Positions 53,878 through 64,000 of a stretch of 64,000 nt of DNA are shown here, piece after piece (position 1 is the first letter of the stretch; every line of letters starts with the position of its first letter). The DNA comes from Chondrus crispus (lineage: Eukaryota; Rhodophyta; Florideophyceae; Gigartinales; Gigartinaceae). The position numbers were made by a program, and so were the translations under genes. The notes under the pieces are model-generated. The model ran no database searches. It was not told where the DNA came from and saw only the letters and a list, made by a program, of their open reading frames with translations. Location of the stretch: contig NW_005179149.1 of the NCBI RefSeq assembly GCF_000350225.1, positions 62,001-126,000 of the forward strand. Direction: 5' to 3'.

Positions 53878-55058
53878 TGTAGTGCAATATGGGGCTCTAC
53901 AAGGGGGTGAAGGGAAAAGAAATTAAGTTGGAATGTGAATACTGTAGTCCGGGATTGGGGGACACACGTGTGAATATTTGCACAGTTTTCATTTTAATTA
54001 TTAATTTTATTTAGCTAATTAGTCAGTATTAATTTGGCTGACACTAGATTAGATCTAAGATCTAGCACCGCGAGCTCCTGTAGTGGCTCCGGCGGGGCGA
54101 TATATACCTTAGCCCGCTGACCACCAAGTCAGTAAAGGTAACCCGAGTTGCCGGAGTTGAATGTCGCCTTGGTCGAAGTCCGTCTCTACCAAGACGCTCC
54201 CTTTTACCTAAGCCTACGGCATCCTTCAGCGCTCGGGGGTCCCCTTCCTCTTTCTTTGATTTCCCAATCAAACCCGAGTTGCCAGAGTCTGATATCGCCT
54301 TGGTCGAAGTCCGTCTTTTACAAGACATTCCCTTTAACTACAGATTACTTTATCCTTTGCGCTCGGGGGTTCCCTTTCCTTTTCCATTATTTCCCTATCC
54401 TTTTCTATCTCTAATTCTACCTATTTTCCCTTATCTTGTGTTGGTGCCATCGGCCTCGGTTGCGACCGAACCGGTGTAGGTGTCTTTGCCATCGGGCGAC
54501 ACAGTTGACGTAGCGCTGCTACTGTGACCCATTTTCTGACGGAGACTGTTGGAACGACGTCTCCCTCGAAGGGCTTTGTCGCGTTACAAGCCAGTGTTGG
54601 TGCCATCGGCCTCGGTTGCGACCGAACCGGTGTAGGTGTTTCGAGTCATCGGGCGGCACAGTTGACGTAGCGCTGCTACTTTCGTTTCATTCCGTCGGGC
54701 TGCGTTGCGACGCCCCCGTCGAAGGCTTTGTCGCGTTACAAGGTGGCGAAGAAGCTCAACGAGCATTGGCCTTACAACCAAGTGGAACCAGGGTACCTAA
54801 GTACGCTCCGCACCCCACACTCGTCGAGCAGTTTTCTTCGCAAGTCTCTACCACATCGATCCCGGGCCGGGCTATTTCTCTGTGCCCCCCCTATCAGGGA
54901 TCTAAGTTACTACGAGTGGAAAGCTCGTTTAAACGGAGAAGGGAGAGTCGGACACTCCGTAGCGCTGTGCCGTCGGCACTTCTTCTTTTTTGTTGCTGTT
55001 GTTGTTTTTGCTGGACCATCGGACCGCGGTCTCTGCCTGACAGGCGCATTGCACTACA
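53878..55058 (-). mobile_element. LTR4 copy 4
   Basis: 1181 bases, reverse orientation, TGTAGTGCAATATG..CATTGCACTACA. Flanks GATCG and GATAC agree in three of five bases only. Two internal duplications are visible: the GTTGCCAGAGT..GGTCGAAGTCCGTC block (about 54140 and 54280) and the CCATCGG..GCGCTGCTAC block (about 54460 and 54600). Confidence 0.65.
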
Positions 55059-55227
55059 GATACAGTAGTGGTCACAGAACACGACGCCAACAGGTATGTG
55101 TTGGGCGACCAACTCCCGCCTTTTTATTCACGATACCCACCAAGGTCTTGCATAGCGCGTGCGGTCGCAGGCAGCAGCCCATCTCATCTCCTTGACAATT
55201 TCCCTTCTCCCCCATCCCGCTCAAGTC

Positions 55228-56791
55228 ATGTCAGAACGCAATCGCCTTACTATCGCTCAGCAAAAAGAGCTGCTTGCCGAGTATGATCTTCGCCGTCGCA
55301 ACGGGGAACGCTGTGACCAGCGTTCTGTTGGAGAATGGGCAGGTCGTTACTTTAAACTCAACCGACCTGTTACGCAGTCTACTGTCTCGCGCATTGTCAA
55401 AATGGGCAGCAACCTAGAGGCGAGTGCATCCACAAATTCGAAATCTCTTCGGAACCCGTTGTCTTCACGATTTGATGAAGCGCTTGCTGTATGGATCAGC
55501 GACTGCGCAAGCCGCAATATCGCCCTTTCGGATAATATCATCAAGCAGAAGGCAGAACGTCTTTGGAAATTGACAACGAACGACGAAACGGCTCCAGAGC
55601 TCCGTTTTTCCAACGGCTGGCTTCAAAAGTTTAAGAAAAGGCATGGATTAAGACGCATATCATATCATGGCGAGCAGGCATCGGCTGCGTTTACTGAGGC
55701 TGAGGGAGCACTACCTCTCATCATCAGGACGATGCGTGACGGCTACAATTTAGACGAGATTTATAACGCCGACGAATTCGGTCTGCAGTACCGATTAGCA
55801 CCCAACAAGACTATTGCCGCCACACAACTTCGTGGACCTAAAAAGGACAAGGCAAGAATCACGTGTCTGGTCTGTTGCAACGCTAGTGGAAGTGATTTGG
55901 TTCCCTTGCGGATAATTGGAAACGCTCGATCGCCACGTGCTTTTCGGGGAAAAAGTGGCGAGGAGCTGGGGTTCGACTACAGAGATAATGCCAAGGCTTG
56001 GATGAAAAAGGCAGTTTTTCTGAGAGGCTCCAAATTTTCAATTAAAGGATGATTGAGAAAGGAAGGAGAGCTTTTCTCTTGCTAGACAACTGTTCCACAC
56101 ATGGAACGATGACAGAGGTTGACACATTGAACTTGTCCAACACGAAGATTGTTTTCATTCCTCCGAATACCACATCAATCATGCAGCCATGCGATGCGGG
56201 AATTATCGCTGCTTTGAAGTGTCGCTACAGGAGATTGAAAATGGGCAGAGCTCTTGACTTTATTGATATGGGAGAGAAGAATATGTACAAGGTTGATGTG
56301 CTACAAGGTATGCGTTGGATAAAAAAGCATGGGAAGAAATGGATAGTAGGGTTATTCGAAACTGCTGGTGTCACACCAAAGTCGTAGGTGAGAATGTTGA
56401 TGTGAACGGTGAAATGGTGTTGCACCGTGGCCGTCGCGAACTTGACATCGAAATTGATCAAGTTGTACAGGATAGCAGCGAGCGAATGCGAGTGGAGTAC
56501 CCACTTCATCACAAATCAGGAATGGAGTCTACAGAGCCAGTCACAGACCGCGATCTGGTTGCCTTTATCTCCGGTCTCGAAGAAGATTCGGGGAACAGAG
56601 AAGAAGGAGGCGATGAGGAAGTGTTTATGCCTCCCCTTTGTAAGCAGTTGCGCATTTTGGCTTCTGCTCACGTCATTATGAGCAATTATGACACCTCTGG
56701 GGCGGTTCTACGGGGGTTGGAAAAGGTGCAACGGGGACTGAAACGTCAAGCGCGGGAGGAATTTTGTCAAACGAGAATCAGTGATTTTTAG
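55228..56791 (+). pseudogene. pogo-type transposase 2 (DDE_1)
   Basis: ATG 55228 begins with a Psq-type helix-turn-helix (LTIAQQKELLAEYDL; STVSRIVKMG), then a CENP-B-type DNA-binding domain (LRFSNGWLQKFKKRHGLRR, about 55600) and the catalytic core. All three Asp are present: IYNADEFGLQYRL (about 55765), LLLDNCSTHG (56080) and MQPCDAGIIAALKCRYRR (56180). The frame shifts near 56020 and again near 56315 in an A-run, and a stop lies between, so the protein is broken in two or three places. The C-terminal tail runs to 56791. Better preserved than pogo 1. Transposase works in the nucleus on the CAG..CTG ends at TA sites. Confidence 0.88.
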
Positions 56792-56824
56792 GACACAGTT
56801 ATGATAATAACGCCTCCCGTAGTG

Positions 56825-57003
56825 AGAGCCGTTCTTACGAAGAGTTCGCCGTGCCAGCACCGGAGCACCCTGAAACTTGGCATGAATGTATTGGTTGAAA
56901 AAATTATTGGAAATGCTTTTACTCCCGTTCAACCAATCCATTCATGCCAAATGTCAGGGTGCTTGCGTGCTAGCACACCTAACTCTTCGTTAGGAACGGC
57001 CCT
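56825..57003. mobile_element. Hairpin MITE
   Basis: Arms of about 75 bases (56825-56898 and 56928-57003) are inverted repeats: GCCGTTCTTACGAAGAG with CTCTTCGTTAGGAACGGC, and CTTGGCATGAATG with CATTCATGCCAAA. The loop is about 29 bases. No coding capacity; family not assigned. Confidence 0.75.
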
Positions 57004-57318
57004 GATAAATCTCTGTCTATGGGTATCTTTGTCTTTTCCGAACAGCACTCTTAGGGTGTGTCCACCGGTGCGCTGCAAATGCCAAAAATTGCGCTATACG
57101 AAATCCCACGTGTAATGTAGTGACTGGATAGCTCTAAACGAATTTTGCAGTTCTGTGTGTGCAGTCCACCGGTTGTCGAGGTTTAGTGCTCTAAACGTTC
57201 TATCCTCCCCGATCACGATTGCACATCAGACAACATCAAGTACCACCTTGGGCGTAAGCATGGCCGATTATTACATAGCCCTAGGCATTGCAGTCATCGC
57301 AAGCCCTGTGGCCGCGCC

Positions 57319-58637
57319 ATGGCAATGCCGAGTTCAACAAGCTCCTCATCTCTTTTCTCATCTCACGATTCATCGGGCGCGTCAATTCTGGGTCCAATTC
57401 TAGGTTCAATTGTGGCGGCTATCACTGATATGGCGGCGCCAGCGATAAAGGGGTCCAGGTCCGGAAGGGCTCCGAATCGCGACAAACAAAGAGCAGCGCA
57501 TGAGCGGGTGCTCCAGGCTGACTATTTCGGTCTGGATGGGAGGCCGCCAGTGTTCAGCGAGGACGAGTTCGAGAGAGACTTCCGCATGCCCCGATCTGTA
57601 TACCGCGGCTGCGGGCAGGAGTATTGCACAACATGCCGCAGTACTTCGAGCAGCGCGCTGACGCAACCGGTTTGCTCGGGGCAAGCACAGATCGGAAAGT
57701 TGTTGCAGCGATCTGGCAACTGGCAACCGGAGTGTCTGGCCAAGCGATCACCAAGTACAACCGACTTTCAAAGTCCGCAAACGCAGAGTGCTCGAAGAGC
57801 TTTTGCAAGGCTGTCGTCTCGCAGTTTAAGGGGGAGTACTTGCGCCTCCCAACGCCGGAAGAGCTGGTATACATTGAAGCGGAGTACGCGAAGCGCGGAT
57901 TTCCAGGGTGTATTGGCGTTTGTGACTGCGCCGGGCGGGTATGGGGCATGTGTCCAACAGCAGATCACGGCGCCTTCAAGGGAAGGGGAGGCAAGCCCGA
58001 AGTTAGACTAGAAGCAATTTGTGACTTCGATATGTATATCTGGTGGCTATACTTTGGTACAGCTGGTGCGGCAAACGATTTATCTATTGTTTCCGAGTCG
58101 CCGTTATTCAATGCGATTCGCGCCGGGTCATGGCCACCGCAGAGGTCGCAAGGGATCGTGGAGGGCCTATCGTTGACGTGGTACTATTATCTAGTCGATG
58201 GGATATACCCACGATTTAGAATTTTCGCCCCTCCGCTACCATATTCAACAACTGCAAAGGGCAAGTTATATTCAAAGAGGCAAGAAGCAGAGCGCAAGTC
58301 TGTGGAAAGGCTCTTCGGAGTTCTTTTCAAGAGATTCAATATTCTCTTTCAGCCATCTCGCCTTTATCGAAAAGCGGACATGCGGGCAGTTGTTCAAGCC
58401 TGCGCTATCATACATAATATGGTAGTTGCTGCCCGCCGTGATGGATACGCGGACCCTATAATGCGCGTAGATGCGGATGCCATGCGTGTGGTAAGACCTC
58501 AGCAGCCTGCCAGCGAAGCTGAGCTGCGGGAGTTTTGGGAAACACACGTGGATGGAACCGATGATCTCCAACAGCAGCAAGCTCTTCTTGAGGCTCTCCA
58601 AGATCATATATGGCGAGTCTCTGGGGCAGACTCGTAG
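57319..58637 (+). pseudogene. PIF/Harbinger transposase 2
   Basis: ATG at 57319. N-terminal part to about 57605 (DEFERDFRMPRSVY), then a one-base loss shifts the frame; the rest runs 57624-58637. It includes MPQYFEQRADATGLLGAS, VVAAIWQLATGVS, EYLRLPTPEEL and GFPGCIGVCDCAG with the first catalytic Asp (about 57925), GTAGAANDLSIV with the second (58065) and ERKSVERLFGVLFKRF with Glu (58305), then CAIIHNMVV. The triad is intact. The single frameshift is the only lesion seen. Length fits the family (about 440 residues). Confidence 0.88.
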
Positions 58638-59037
58638 TGCGTAGCAGAAATAAAGCGATCTTGACAGCGCAGTACTCCGGCCTCACATTGTGCCTAGAAA
58701 AAGAGAAAGCGTCAGCGGATTGGATGAGCGACGTTGTTCTGACTACGGGGGGGGGGGTCCACGCGGCGACTGGTGTCGCGTCTGAAAAACGGAATGGCGA
58801 ACAATTGCCCTCTGCCTCCTCTTTCCAAAGAGGCAGAGGCTACTCTATTTTATTTCACTGCTCACCGCGCGCGAGCGACCCCGCCACTCGCGCTCGTTGC
58901 CCCATCCGGGTGCGCAAAAGGGGAAGGCTATAGAACAGACGCACCGCTCGACCATTTGGATTCAGAACAACAACAAAGACTGCTTGCCCGTTGCTCCACG
59001 TTCTGCTCCTCACAAGGGGGCTCGCACGCGAGCGCCG

Positions 59038-60470
59038 CTACAGATCTGCACTGCGAGTAGTGCTGGCAACTGACTCATAGCAGCCAGCGGAGCAGAATTT
59101 GTAGTCTTCTTCCCAAGCGCGTCTCGCCTCCTCCCATATCGCATTTGCGCATGCGTCGTGCAGCTTTCGCGGCCAGCTGGGGCACGCAACGTTTTTGGAA
59201 GACCTTTCGGGGCAGCTGGCGCCCCGGATGATACACTTCTCACGCCCAACTGCGCACAAATACACATCATCATCGCTGGAGGCATCAGCATCACCCTCAG
59301 GCTCGCAGCCTGAGGGTGATGCTGATGCCTCCAGCATGGCCTCTTTTGCGATGCTCAGATCTCGCATGACACCCTCTCGGATATGCTTGGCCAAGGACAA
59401 CTGCTGGGCCTCGGTGCCGCCCATCGAGTCTGCAAAAACGGTTTGCAGAGCTTGTAGGTGCCACTTCTGCTGAGCTATTCGGGTTCGCGCTCTTTTGCCG
59501 TGGGGCCCCTCCGCATCTGTAGTCCTAATCGCAGTGGTAGCCCTTGCTTATTGCTGCACTGAGGACGCGAGATCTTCAAGGGCGGACGATGACGCCTCAG
59601 CTTTTCTCTTCTTGGCGGACTTCCTGCCTTGCGGCCTCTCAGCCCCCCTGTCATCGCTCGGGCGTATAATCTCGGGCGCTTCAATATACCCAGTGGCATT
59701 AGCAGTGTCGTCGCGATTCGCAGATGGTGCTGAAATGCCTGCAGCTTGATCAGTCGGGCTGGCGATAGCATCACCAACTTCGAGCACTCTGGAGTGCATC
59801 ATCAGCCACCGGTACGCGTCCAGATAGGGAAACGGCGGCCCCAGGTCATACTCCTTGTTCCTAAAGATGTCGTACATAGTTGATGGGATGAACTTCTCCT
59901 TGTTGTACGAGTATGTTGCTGCTCGCCATACGTCTTCCTCGGTAGGGCTGCCCGTGAGGTTCATGGCGTCTATGCGCAAGAAAACGGCCATAAACTTTCG
60001 ACAGCATCTCCTGATGTCCTTGTAGTACTTGTACAGCGATCTCCCCGAACGGCCGGTCCATCGGCGGTCGTCAAGCGGGCCTCCGTCGCGCCGGCCGGGC
60101 TCAGGGTGCCCGCCCGGCTGGTGCTTTAAAAACTCCACTGCCAGTAGGGCCTCAATGTCTGAGGCTTTTTGGTCCGCGCCTATGACCGGATCTGTCATGG
60201 CGGCGACCGCAGTCTTGCAGACGGCTACTGCCTCCACTGCGTTCAGTTTCAGGCCTTTTCCGCCCTTGTTCCTTGGCGTGGTGCCGCGCAATGGGCGCGG
60301 CCCAAGCCCCGCGCTAGGGCTCTTCCCTCCTCGACGCTATCGCCATTGTCAGGCAAGACGGTCGCCATTTGGTCGCATTCGCAAGCGCAGAGTGTGCGAC
60401 CGTGACAGGTGTGGCGAACTGGGACGCCTTCCCCACCTGTGACCCTGGAGACCTTTGATTTCGAGGCCAA
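59038..60470 (-). pseudogene. Harbinger partner protein (Myb/NAM-associated-like)
   Basis: Second gene of Harbinger elements, which encodes a DNA-binding partner needed for nuclear import and end recognition. Main frame 60291-59038, with one TAA at 59548-59550; a likely start is ATG 60470 in another frame, joined by a one-base shift near 60330. The core resembles the family: SGRSLYKYYKDIRRCCRKF, SPTEEDVWRAATYSYNKEKF and YRWLMMH. Basic RKSAKKRKAE (about 59600) is a probable nuclear signal. A perfect 29-bp hairpin lies in the C-terminal part (59275-59335). The assignment rests on motif order and on its place beside the transposase. Confidence 0.7.
59275..59335. repeat. Perfect 29-bp hairpin with 3-base loop
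   Basis: The left arm begins GCTGGAGGCATCAGC and ends CTCAGGCT (59275-59303), the loop is CGC, and the right arm (59307-59335) is its exact complement. It encodes Ser/Asp/Glu-rich sequence in the partner-protein frame. Confidence 0.95.
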
Positions 60471-60712
60471 ATAGTAGGACGTTTCCGTTTGCAGTTTGCA
60501 GTTTTTTTTAGCATTGCGCTAAAAATCTGCTGCAAAAAAAACGTTTGCAGCAGAAACACTAAAATTATACAGCAAAATACTGCAAAGTATTATAGCGTTC
60601 GTCCCGGTGGACACACATTTTTCTCTAAAACTGTGCTGCAAAATTTTTTTGCAGCAGATTTTGCGTTTGCAGCGCACCGGTGGACACACCCTTATTGGGA
60701 GGTTGCACTGTA

Positions 60713-61935
60713 CACACAATTTGTGTATTATGGGTTTCAGGAGGCGCCCACTATTTTGTGTGTCTGGGTTAAATACTGTGATCAGTGTACTGTTGTGGAA
60801 TACTGAATGTCACTATGACTGTAAGACACTATGGAACACGATCAATTGCAATGTGCATTTCAAAGAAACCGAACACAGGCAGTGTTGGTTGATCAGCAGA
60901 TCGGATGCCACCTGAACACAGGCAGTGTTGGTAAAGCACCAACGGCCGCCATATACAAACAGGACACATGCACTATCGGCAATACAAAGAGTTGGGCGTG
61001 GGACACGTCCAACAAAAAGATAGCATTCGAAAGTACGCGACCTTACGGCAAGAACGGTACTGATAATTAAGCATAGACGGCGTCTATTTAAACCGCGACT
61101 CTAGAGGCAAATACTAGAGTAAGGAAGGGCAGAGGATAGCATACCATCAAAAACCTGAGCAACCAGGAAACCAGCCATTTGGGTTTCCGAGCGCGACTGT
61201 GCTCTCACTCTTTGTTCGTAGATTAGAACCCCTGTCATCCGTCGTAGACCTGCTACTGTTCACGCCGAGGTGCAGTGTCGAGCCACATAGATTTACAACT
61301 GTATCCCGAATCAGCTCCCAATGTCCACCCAATCTTTAACAGTAAGGCGCTGGGAGAGACGTGACTAAGTACGGACGTAGTGTGTAGTAAACGTTGTGTG
61401 CACTTGATTGGTTTATTTTTCTAACTTTCAGGGGGGGCCGATGCAATATCACAGGGCGGGCGTCTGCACTTAGTGTATCCGCGCACCTCGCGCCACGTCT
61501 CAAATCGAGCCACGCTCGATAGCTGGCAACCTTGACACAAGTTACAACTGTGCACGGGCCCATCATATGTGTGGACAGCCCCCCCCCCCCCCCCACAATG
61601 GCCTGGCGAGGGAAGGCAGTTGTAAAGTAATCTTACAGTATTAGCGCGGCAGCCCGCTGGGTTGGGCACTCAGAGTTTCGTTATGCCTTTCGTTCATGCG
61701 ATACTGTAGTGCCGATCGGGCCGATCGGCAGGATTAGAAGAGTCCATGGCTTGATGTGACGAATGCCGATGGCTGCTTTTCCATCCAAAGTCTACGACTT
61801 TGATCACAAGAATTGATTCACTTTTTATGCTCATGCAAGTGCAGGTGTCTGTGTTGTAGTTCCATTTCCTCTTCTCCCCCTGGGATTGTGTTAGACCTTG
61901 CGCTCAGGACCGAAAACTACAGTGCCTCTGTGAAA
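60713..61935. other. Intergenic region upstream of GH5 gene
   Basis: No gene supported. GAACACAGGCAGTGTTGGT occurs twice (about 60871 and 60914). A G-run followed by CCGATGCAATATCACAGG (about 61431) resembles pogo-type ends and the sequence near 46330. A run of C lies at about 61578-61594. The promoter of the GH5 gene should lie in the last few hundred bases; no TATA box is convincing. Confidence 0.4.
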
Positions 61936-63375
61936 ATGACAACGAGAAGTCGAAATTACATTGCGCTGTCCGGGCATTCAACGGCCGAAAGGACTCAGGA
62001 GGCATCTGTTTTGCCGGGGGACGAAGGTTTCATCTCGCCGGAGGAAGACAGTAATGGTCGTTTGCCCAGCCGTTCTCATTCCGAAGACGAGTGGGATAGG
62101 AATATCACAATCTTTCCTGCCCTATCAAGGCAATTTTCGTACGAGCAAAATGGCCTGAAGAAATTCTTAAAGTCCAAAACAGGAATTTTGACTATCTTCG
62201 GTGCAGTTGTTGTCCTTTGCGGTGTTGTTGTTTTTTGCCTTCGCAATACTATTGCAATAGCCCGCCTCAGGCAAATGGGGATTCCTCCGGGACTGTACTC
62301 ACGCGATGGAGTGTTATACGTTGGTCACAAGAGTCCTTTTATGATCAAGGGATTCTCGTGGTATGGGATGGAAGCTCCCACGGTAATGCCAGCTGGTTTG
62401 GACAAAGTTTCTATCAATGAGATATTCGAGTTTACAAGCAAGTTTGGGTTCAACGCAATCCGCTTGCCATTGTCCGTGGAGAACCTTGTCAAGAATCCAA
62501 TTGGATACACGGTTACCTTTAAGAACCCTGAACTCACTGGCCGTTCCTATATTGATGTTGTGAAAGCTATTACTCGGAAAGCAGCACACAACAATGTTTT
62601 GATTCTTTTGGACGTTCATCGACTGCAATCCCACGAAATCAAGAGTAAGGGGCTGTGGTACTCCAAAGAGGTTCCTGAAGATCGCCTTGTTTATGTTTGG
62701 AAAATTCTTTGCAACCACCTCAAAGACGAATGGAACGTTTTGGGTGCAGATCTTTATAATGAACCTTGGGATGCCGTGTGGAATTCCTCAGATAAGTCTA
62801 GAGACTGGAAGCGAGCTGCAGAACGACTTGGAGACAGCGTTCACGAAACATGTCCCAGTTGGACAGTCTTTATCGAAGGCATCGGAGGCAGGGAGAGCAC
62901 TACGAAGACAGAAGTATTCTGGTCTGAAAATTTGCGCGATATACAGGATGCTCCGCCGCAACTGAAACTCAAGAACAAGGTTGTCTTGAGCCCTCACGTT
63001 TACGGCCCGTCAGTTCACAACCAATCTTACTTCAAGGATGCCAGTTTCCCGAAGAACATGCCAAGTATATGGGATGACCACTTTGGTGAATCAAGCAAAG
63101 CCTCTGGGATTGCAACTGTCGTCGGGGAGTGGGGAGGTCACTACCATGGCATGGACAGGGAGTGGCAATCAGAATTTTTTCGATACTTGAAAGACAGGAA
63201 CATACCTTTCTTCTACTGGTGCCTTAATCCTGATAGTGTTGACACCGGTGGTTTGATTCACGAGGACTGGAGAACTCCGGAGGAAAATCGTCTTTCGATG
63301 CTCGCAGATGCCCCCTCAACAAAAGTGAAGGATTATCTTATCCATTTCAAGCATTGGCGAAATTGGAGAGTGTGA
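61936..63375 (+). CDS. Membrane-anchored GH5 glycoside hydrolase
   Basis: 479 residues from ATG 61936, intronless. The N-terminus of about 80 residues is Ser/Glu-rich and probably cytosolic, followed by one membrane segment (residues 84-101, TILTIFG to VVFCL region), giving type II topology with the catalytic domain in the secretory lumen or outside. The domain (about 115-479) is a GH5 TIM barrel: IRLPLSVEN with Arg176, LLDVHRLQ with His228, LYNEPWD with acid/base Glu276, SPHVYGP with His354, GEWGG with nucleophile Glu398, and FFYWCLNPDS with Trp428. Such enzymes cut beta-glucans or beta-mannans; the substrate cannot be told from sequence. All catalytic residues are present and no lesion is seen. 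An upstream in-frame stretch before the ATG lacks another ATG. Confidence 0.93.
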   Translation: MTTRSRNYIALSGHSTAERTQEASVLPGDEGFISPEEDSNGRLPSRSHSEDEWDRNITIFPALSRQFSYEQNGLKKFLKSKTGILTIFGAVVVLCGVVVFCLRNTIAIARLRQMGIPPGLYSRDGVLYVGHKSPFMIKGFSWYGMEAPTVMPAGLDKVSINEIFEFTSKFGFNAIRLPLSVENLVKNPIGYTVTFKNPELTGRSYIDVVKAITRKAAHNNVLILLDVHRLQSHEIKSKGLWYSKEVPEDRLVYVWKILCNHLKDEWNVLGADLYNEPWDAVWNSSDKSRDWKRAAERLGDSVHETCPSWTVFIEGIGGRESTTKTEVFWSENLRDIQDAPPQLKLKNKVVLSPHVYGPSVHNQSYFKDASFPKNMPSIWDDHFGESSKASGIATVVGEWGGHYHGMDREWQSEFFRYLKDRNIPFFYWCLNPDSVDTGGLIHEDWRTPEENRLSMLADAPSTKVKDYLIHFKHWRNWRV

Positions 63376-63610
63376 CAAGTTGACATGTTTCTGTTTCGTT
63401 CGCGAAGTGCAATAGATAGTAACCTCGGTTAATGCCCCTTCTCACAACTTGTTGGGCTTTGAATGACACAGACAGATCCAGTCGTCAGCTGACCAATATT
63501 GAGACGAATCATAGTCGGGACTCTTGTTTTCGTTTCATTGCAGTGGAAATGGAACTGAACTCGACCACAGCTGCACGGGCTAAGCTGTCAGATTATCCAC
63601 TCTCCGGCTG
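63376..63610. other. GH5 3' flank
   Basis: AT-richer sequence after the stop, presumably the 3' untranslated region. No AATAAA is visible. Confidence 0.35.
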
Positions 63611-63787
63611 ATGTCTTATTCCTGTGATCCAACGTACGATGGTTCTTCTGATTCTCGCAAGGAGAGCCGGCAAGCCCTAAGAGACACATTCGTAACGTCA
63701 CATGATGCCCTTGATGACGAGGGCACATGCAGCATTCTTCGCTACCTTGCCATGGCCGTCGCGCCCTCTCGCTATGAATTTGCTTAA
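63611..63787 (+). CDS. Possible small protein, 58 residues
   Basis: ATG frame MSYSCDPTYDGSSDSRKESR onward, ending in TAA. Composition looks protein-like (Ser/Asp-rich start, then a helix-like SILRYLAMAV), but it has no recognised domain and could be an exon or a chance frame. It follows the GH5 gene on the same strand. Confidence 0.25.
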   Translation: MSYSCDPTYDGSSDSRKESRQALRDTFVTSHDALDDEGTCSILRYLAMAVAPSRYEFA

Positions 63788-64000
63788 AGGTTGTGTCTCA
63801 ATCAAGGATCAAGCGCTGGACAAACGAGAGCTTGGGAATCCGCGGCGTCCAATAGGACATATATGAGCTAGAAAGGATTGAGAAAGGGAGTAATTTCTCT
63901 GGACAGTTTGTTGGAGGCAGCTGCGTTTAGGGTGAAATCTCGCGTTGCTCAAGGAGCCTGCTGCGAGGCACTGCTGAGAAGCAGTGTTTTAAGTTTCAGG
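63788..64000. other. Window end, nothing recognised
   Basis: No supported frame in the last 213 bases. Confidence 0.3.

Larger units (their letters stand above)
57054..60691 (+). mobile_element. PIF/Harbinger element 2, near-intact
   Basis: 3638 bases with perfect terminal inverted repeats GGGTGTGTCCACCGGTGCGC, continuing through CTGCAAA, flanked by the typical Harbinger target TTA (57051-57053 and 60692-60694). It carries two convergent genes, the transposase (+) and a partner DNA-binding protein (-). The right subterminal region (60484-60680) has many GCTGCAAA-type motifs, probable transposase or partner binding sites. Each gene has only one or two lesions, so it was active recently. Confidence 0.9.
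53679..60710 (+). mobile_element. pogo-type DNA transposon 2 with three nested insertions
   Basis: Left end TA then CAGTCAGCCCTCCCAATAG at 53679. The right end, once the Harbinger element and its TTA duplicate are removed, reads reversed CAGTGCAACCTCCCAATAAG and stops at 60710 before TA (60711-60712). Nested within: LTR4 copy 4 (53878-55058), a hairpin MITE (56825-57003) and Harbinger 2 (57054-60691), the last inserted in the right inverted repeat. The remaining element is about 2.2 kb with one transposase gene. Confidence 0.75.

Noticed and set aside
54148-54195. Pol III-like B box (GGTCGAAGTCC) in LTR4 copies
   Set aside because: No matching A box at the right distance and no tRNA-like fold; chance match.
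1-64000. tRNA, rRNA or other structural RNA genes
   Set aside because: No cloverleaf or known RNA signature was found by eye; short hairpins lie in LTRs.

Overview
This is a eukaryotic nuclear scaffold window. Two host genes lie at its edges, and between them is about 60 kb of nested transposable elements, most of them decayed. The left-edge gene is a SMUG1-type uracil-DNA glycosylase with one short GT-AG intron. The right-edge gene is an intronless, membrane-anchored GH5 glycosidase. The mix of Ty3-type chromoviruses, pogo, PIF/Harbinger and Crypton elements, a LINE with a nuclease-like C-terminus, few introns and two 100-N scaffold gaps would fit a repeat-rich red seaweed such as Chondrus crispus. 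That organism call is an inference at about even odds.

Layout. 1-0.9 kb: SMUG1. 1.8-6.9 kb: two pogo-type elements and two copies of a MITE carrying an 18-bp palindrome; a 5'-truncated LINE sits inside one pogo. 7.1-9.6 kb: a Harbinger transposase split by an LTR-like insertion with a perfect 5-bp duplication. 9.6-11.1 kb: GC-rich sequence I cannot assign. 11.1-37.4 kb: a nest of LTR elements. Within it, family-3 remnants lie at both edges, family-1 copy 1 (+ strand) has lost its 5' end, and family-1 copy 2 (- strand, 13.2 kb, complete, CTAAC duplication) sits in copy 1's 3' LTR. 37.5-42.5 kb: an internally deleted family-2 element. 42.5-46 kb: further retroelement scraps and a solo LTR. 47.4-50.1 kb: a pogo element. 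50.5-52.1 kb: a Crypton tyrosine recombinase. 52.6-53.5 kb: an unassigned GC-rich reading frame. 53.7-60.7 kb: a pogo element containing an LTR4 copy, a hairpin MITE and a near-intact Harbinger element with its partner gene. 61.9-63.4 kb: the GH5 gene.

Main observation. Family 1 carries, between pol and the 3' LTR and on the opposite strand from gag-pol, a frame of about 836 codons. It has a membrane-like N-terminal segment, a central domain, and a basic and coiled-coil C-terminus. Family 2 has an antisense frame in the same position, and a family-3 remnant has a related frame starting beside its LTR. Two motif blocks recur with a spacing of 200-224 residues in all three. This looks like a conserved antisense accessory gene of a chromovirus group. 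A second point is that the two inverted family-1 copies are almost identical through reverse transcriptase, including one shared stop codon, yet are diverged in the 3' region and LTRs. That pattern suggests gene conversion between the arms. All element interpretations are made by eye from translations, terminal repeats and target duplications.
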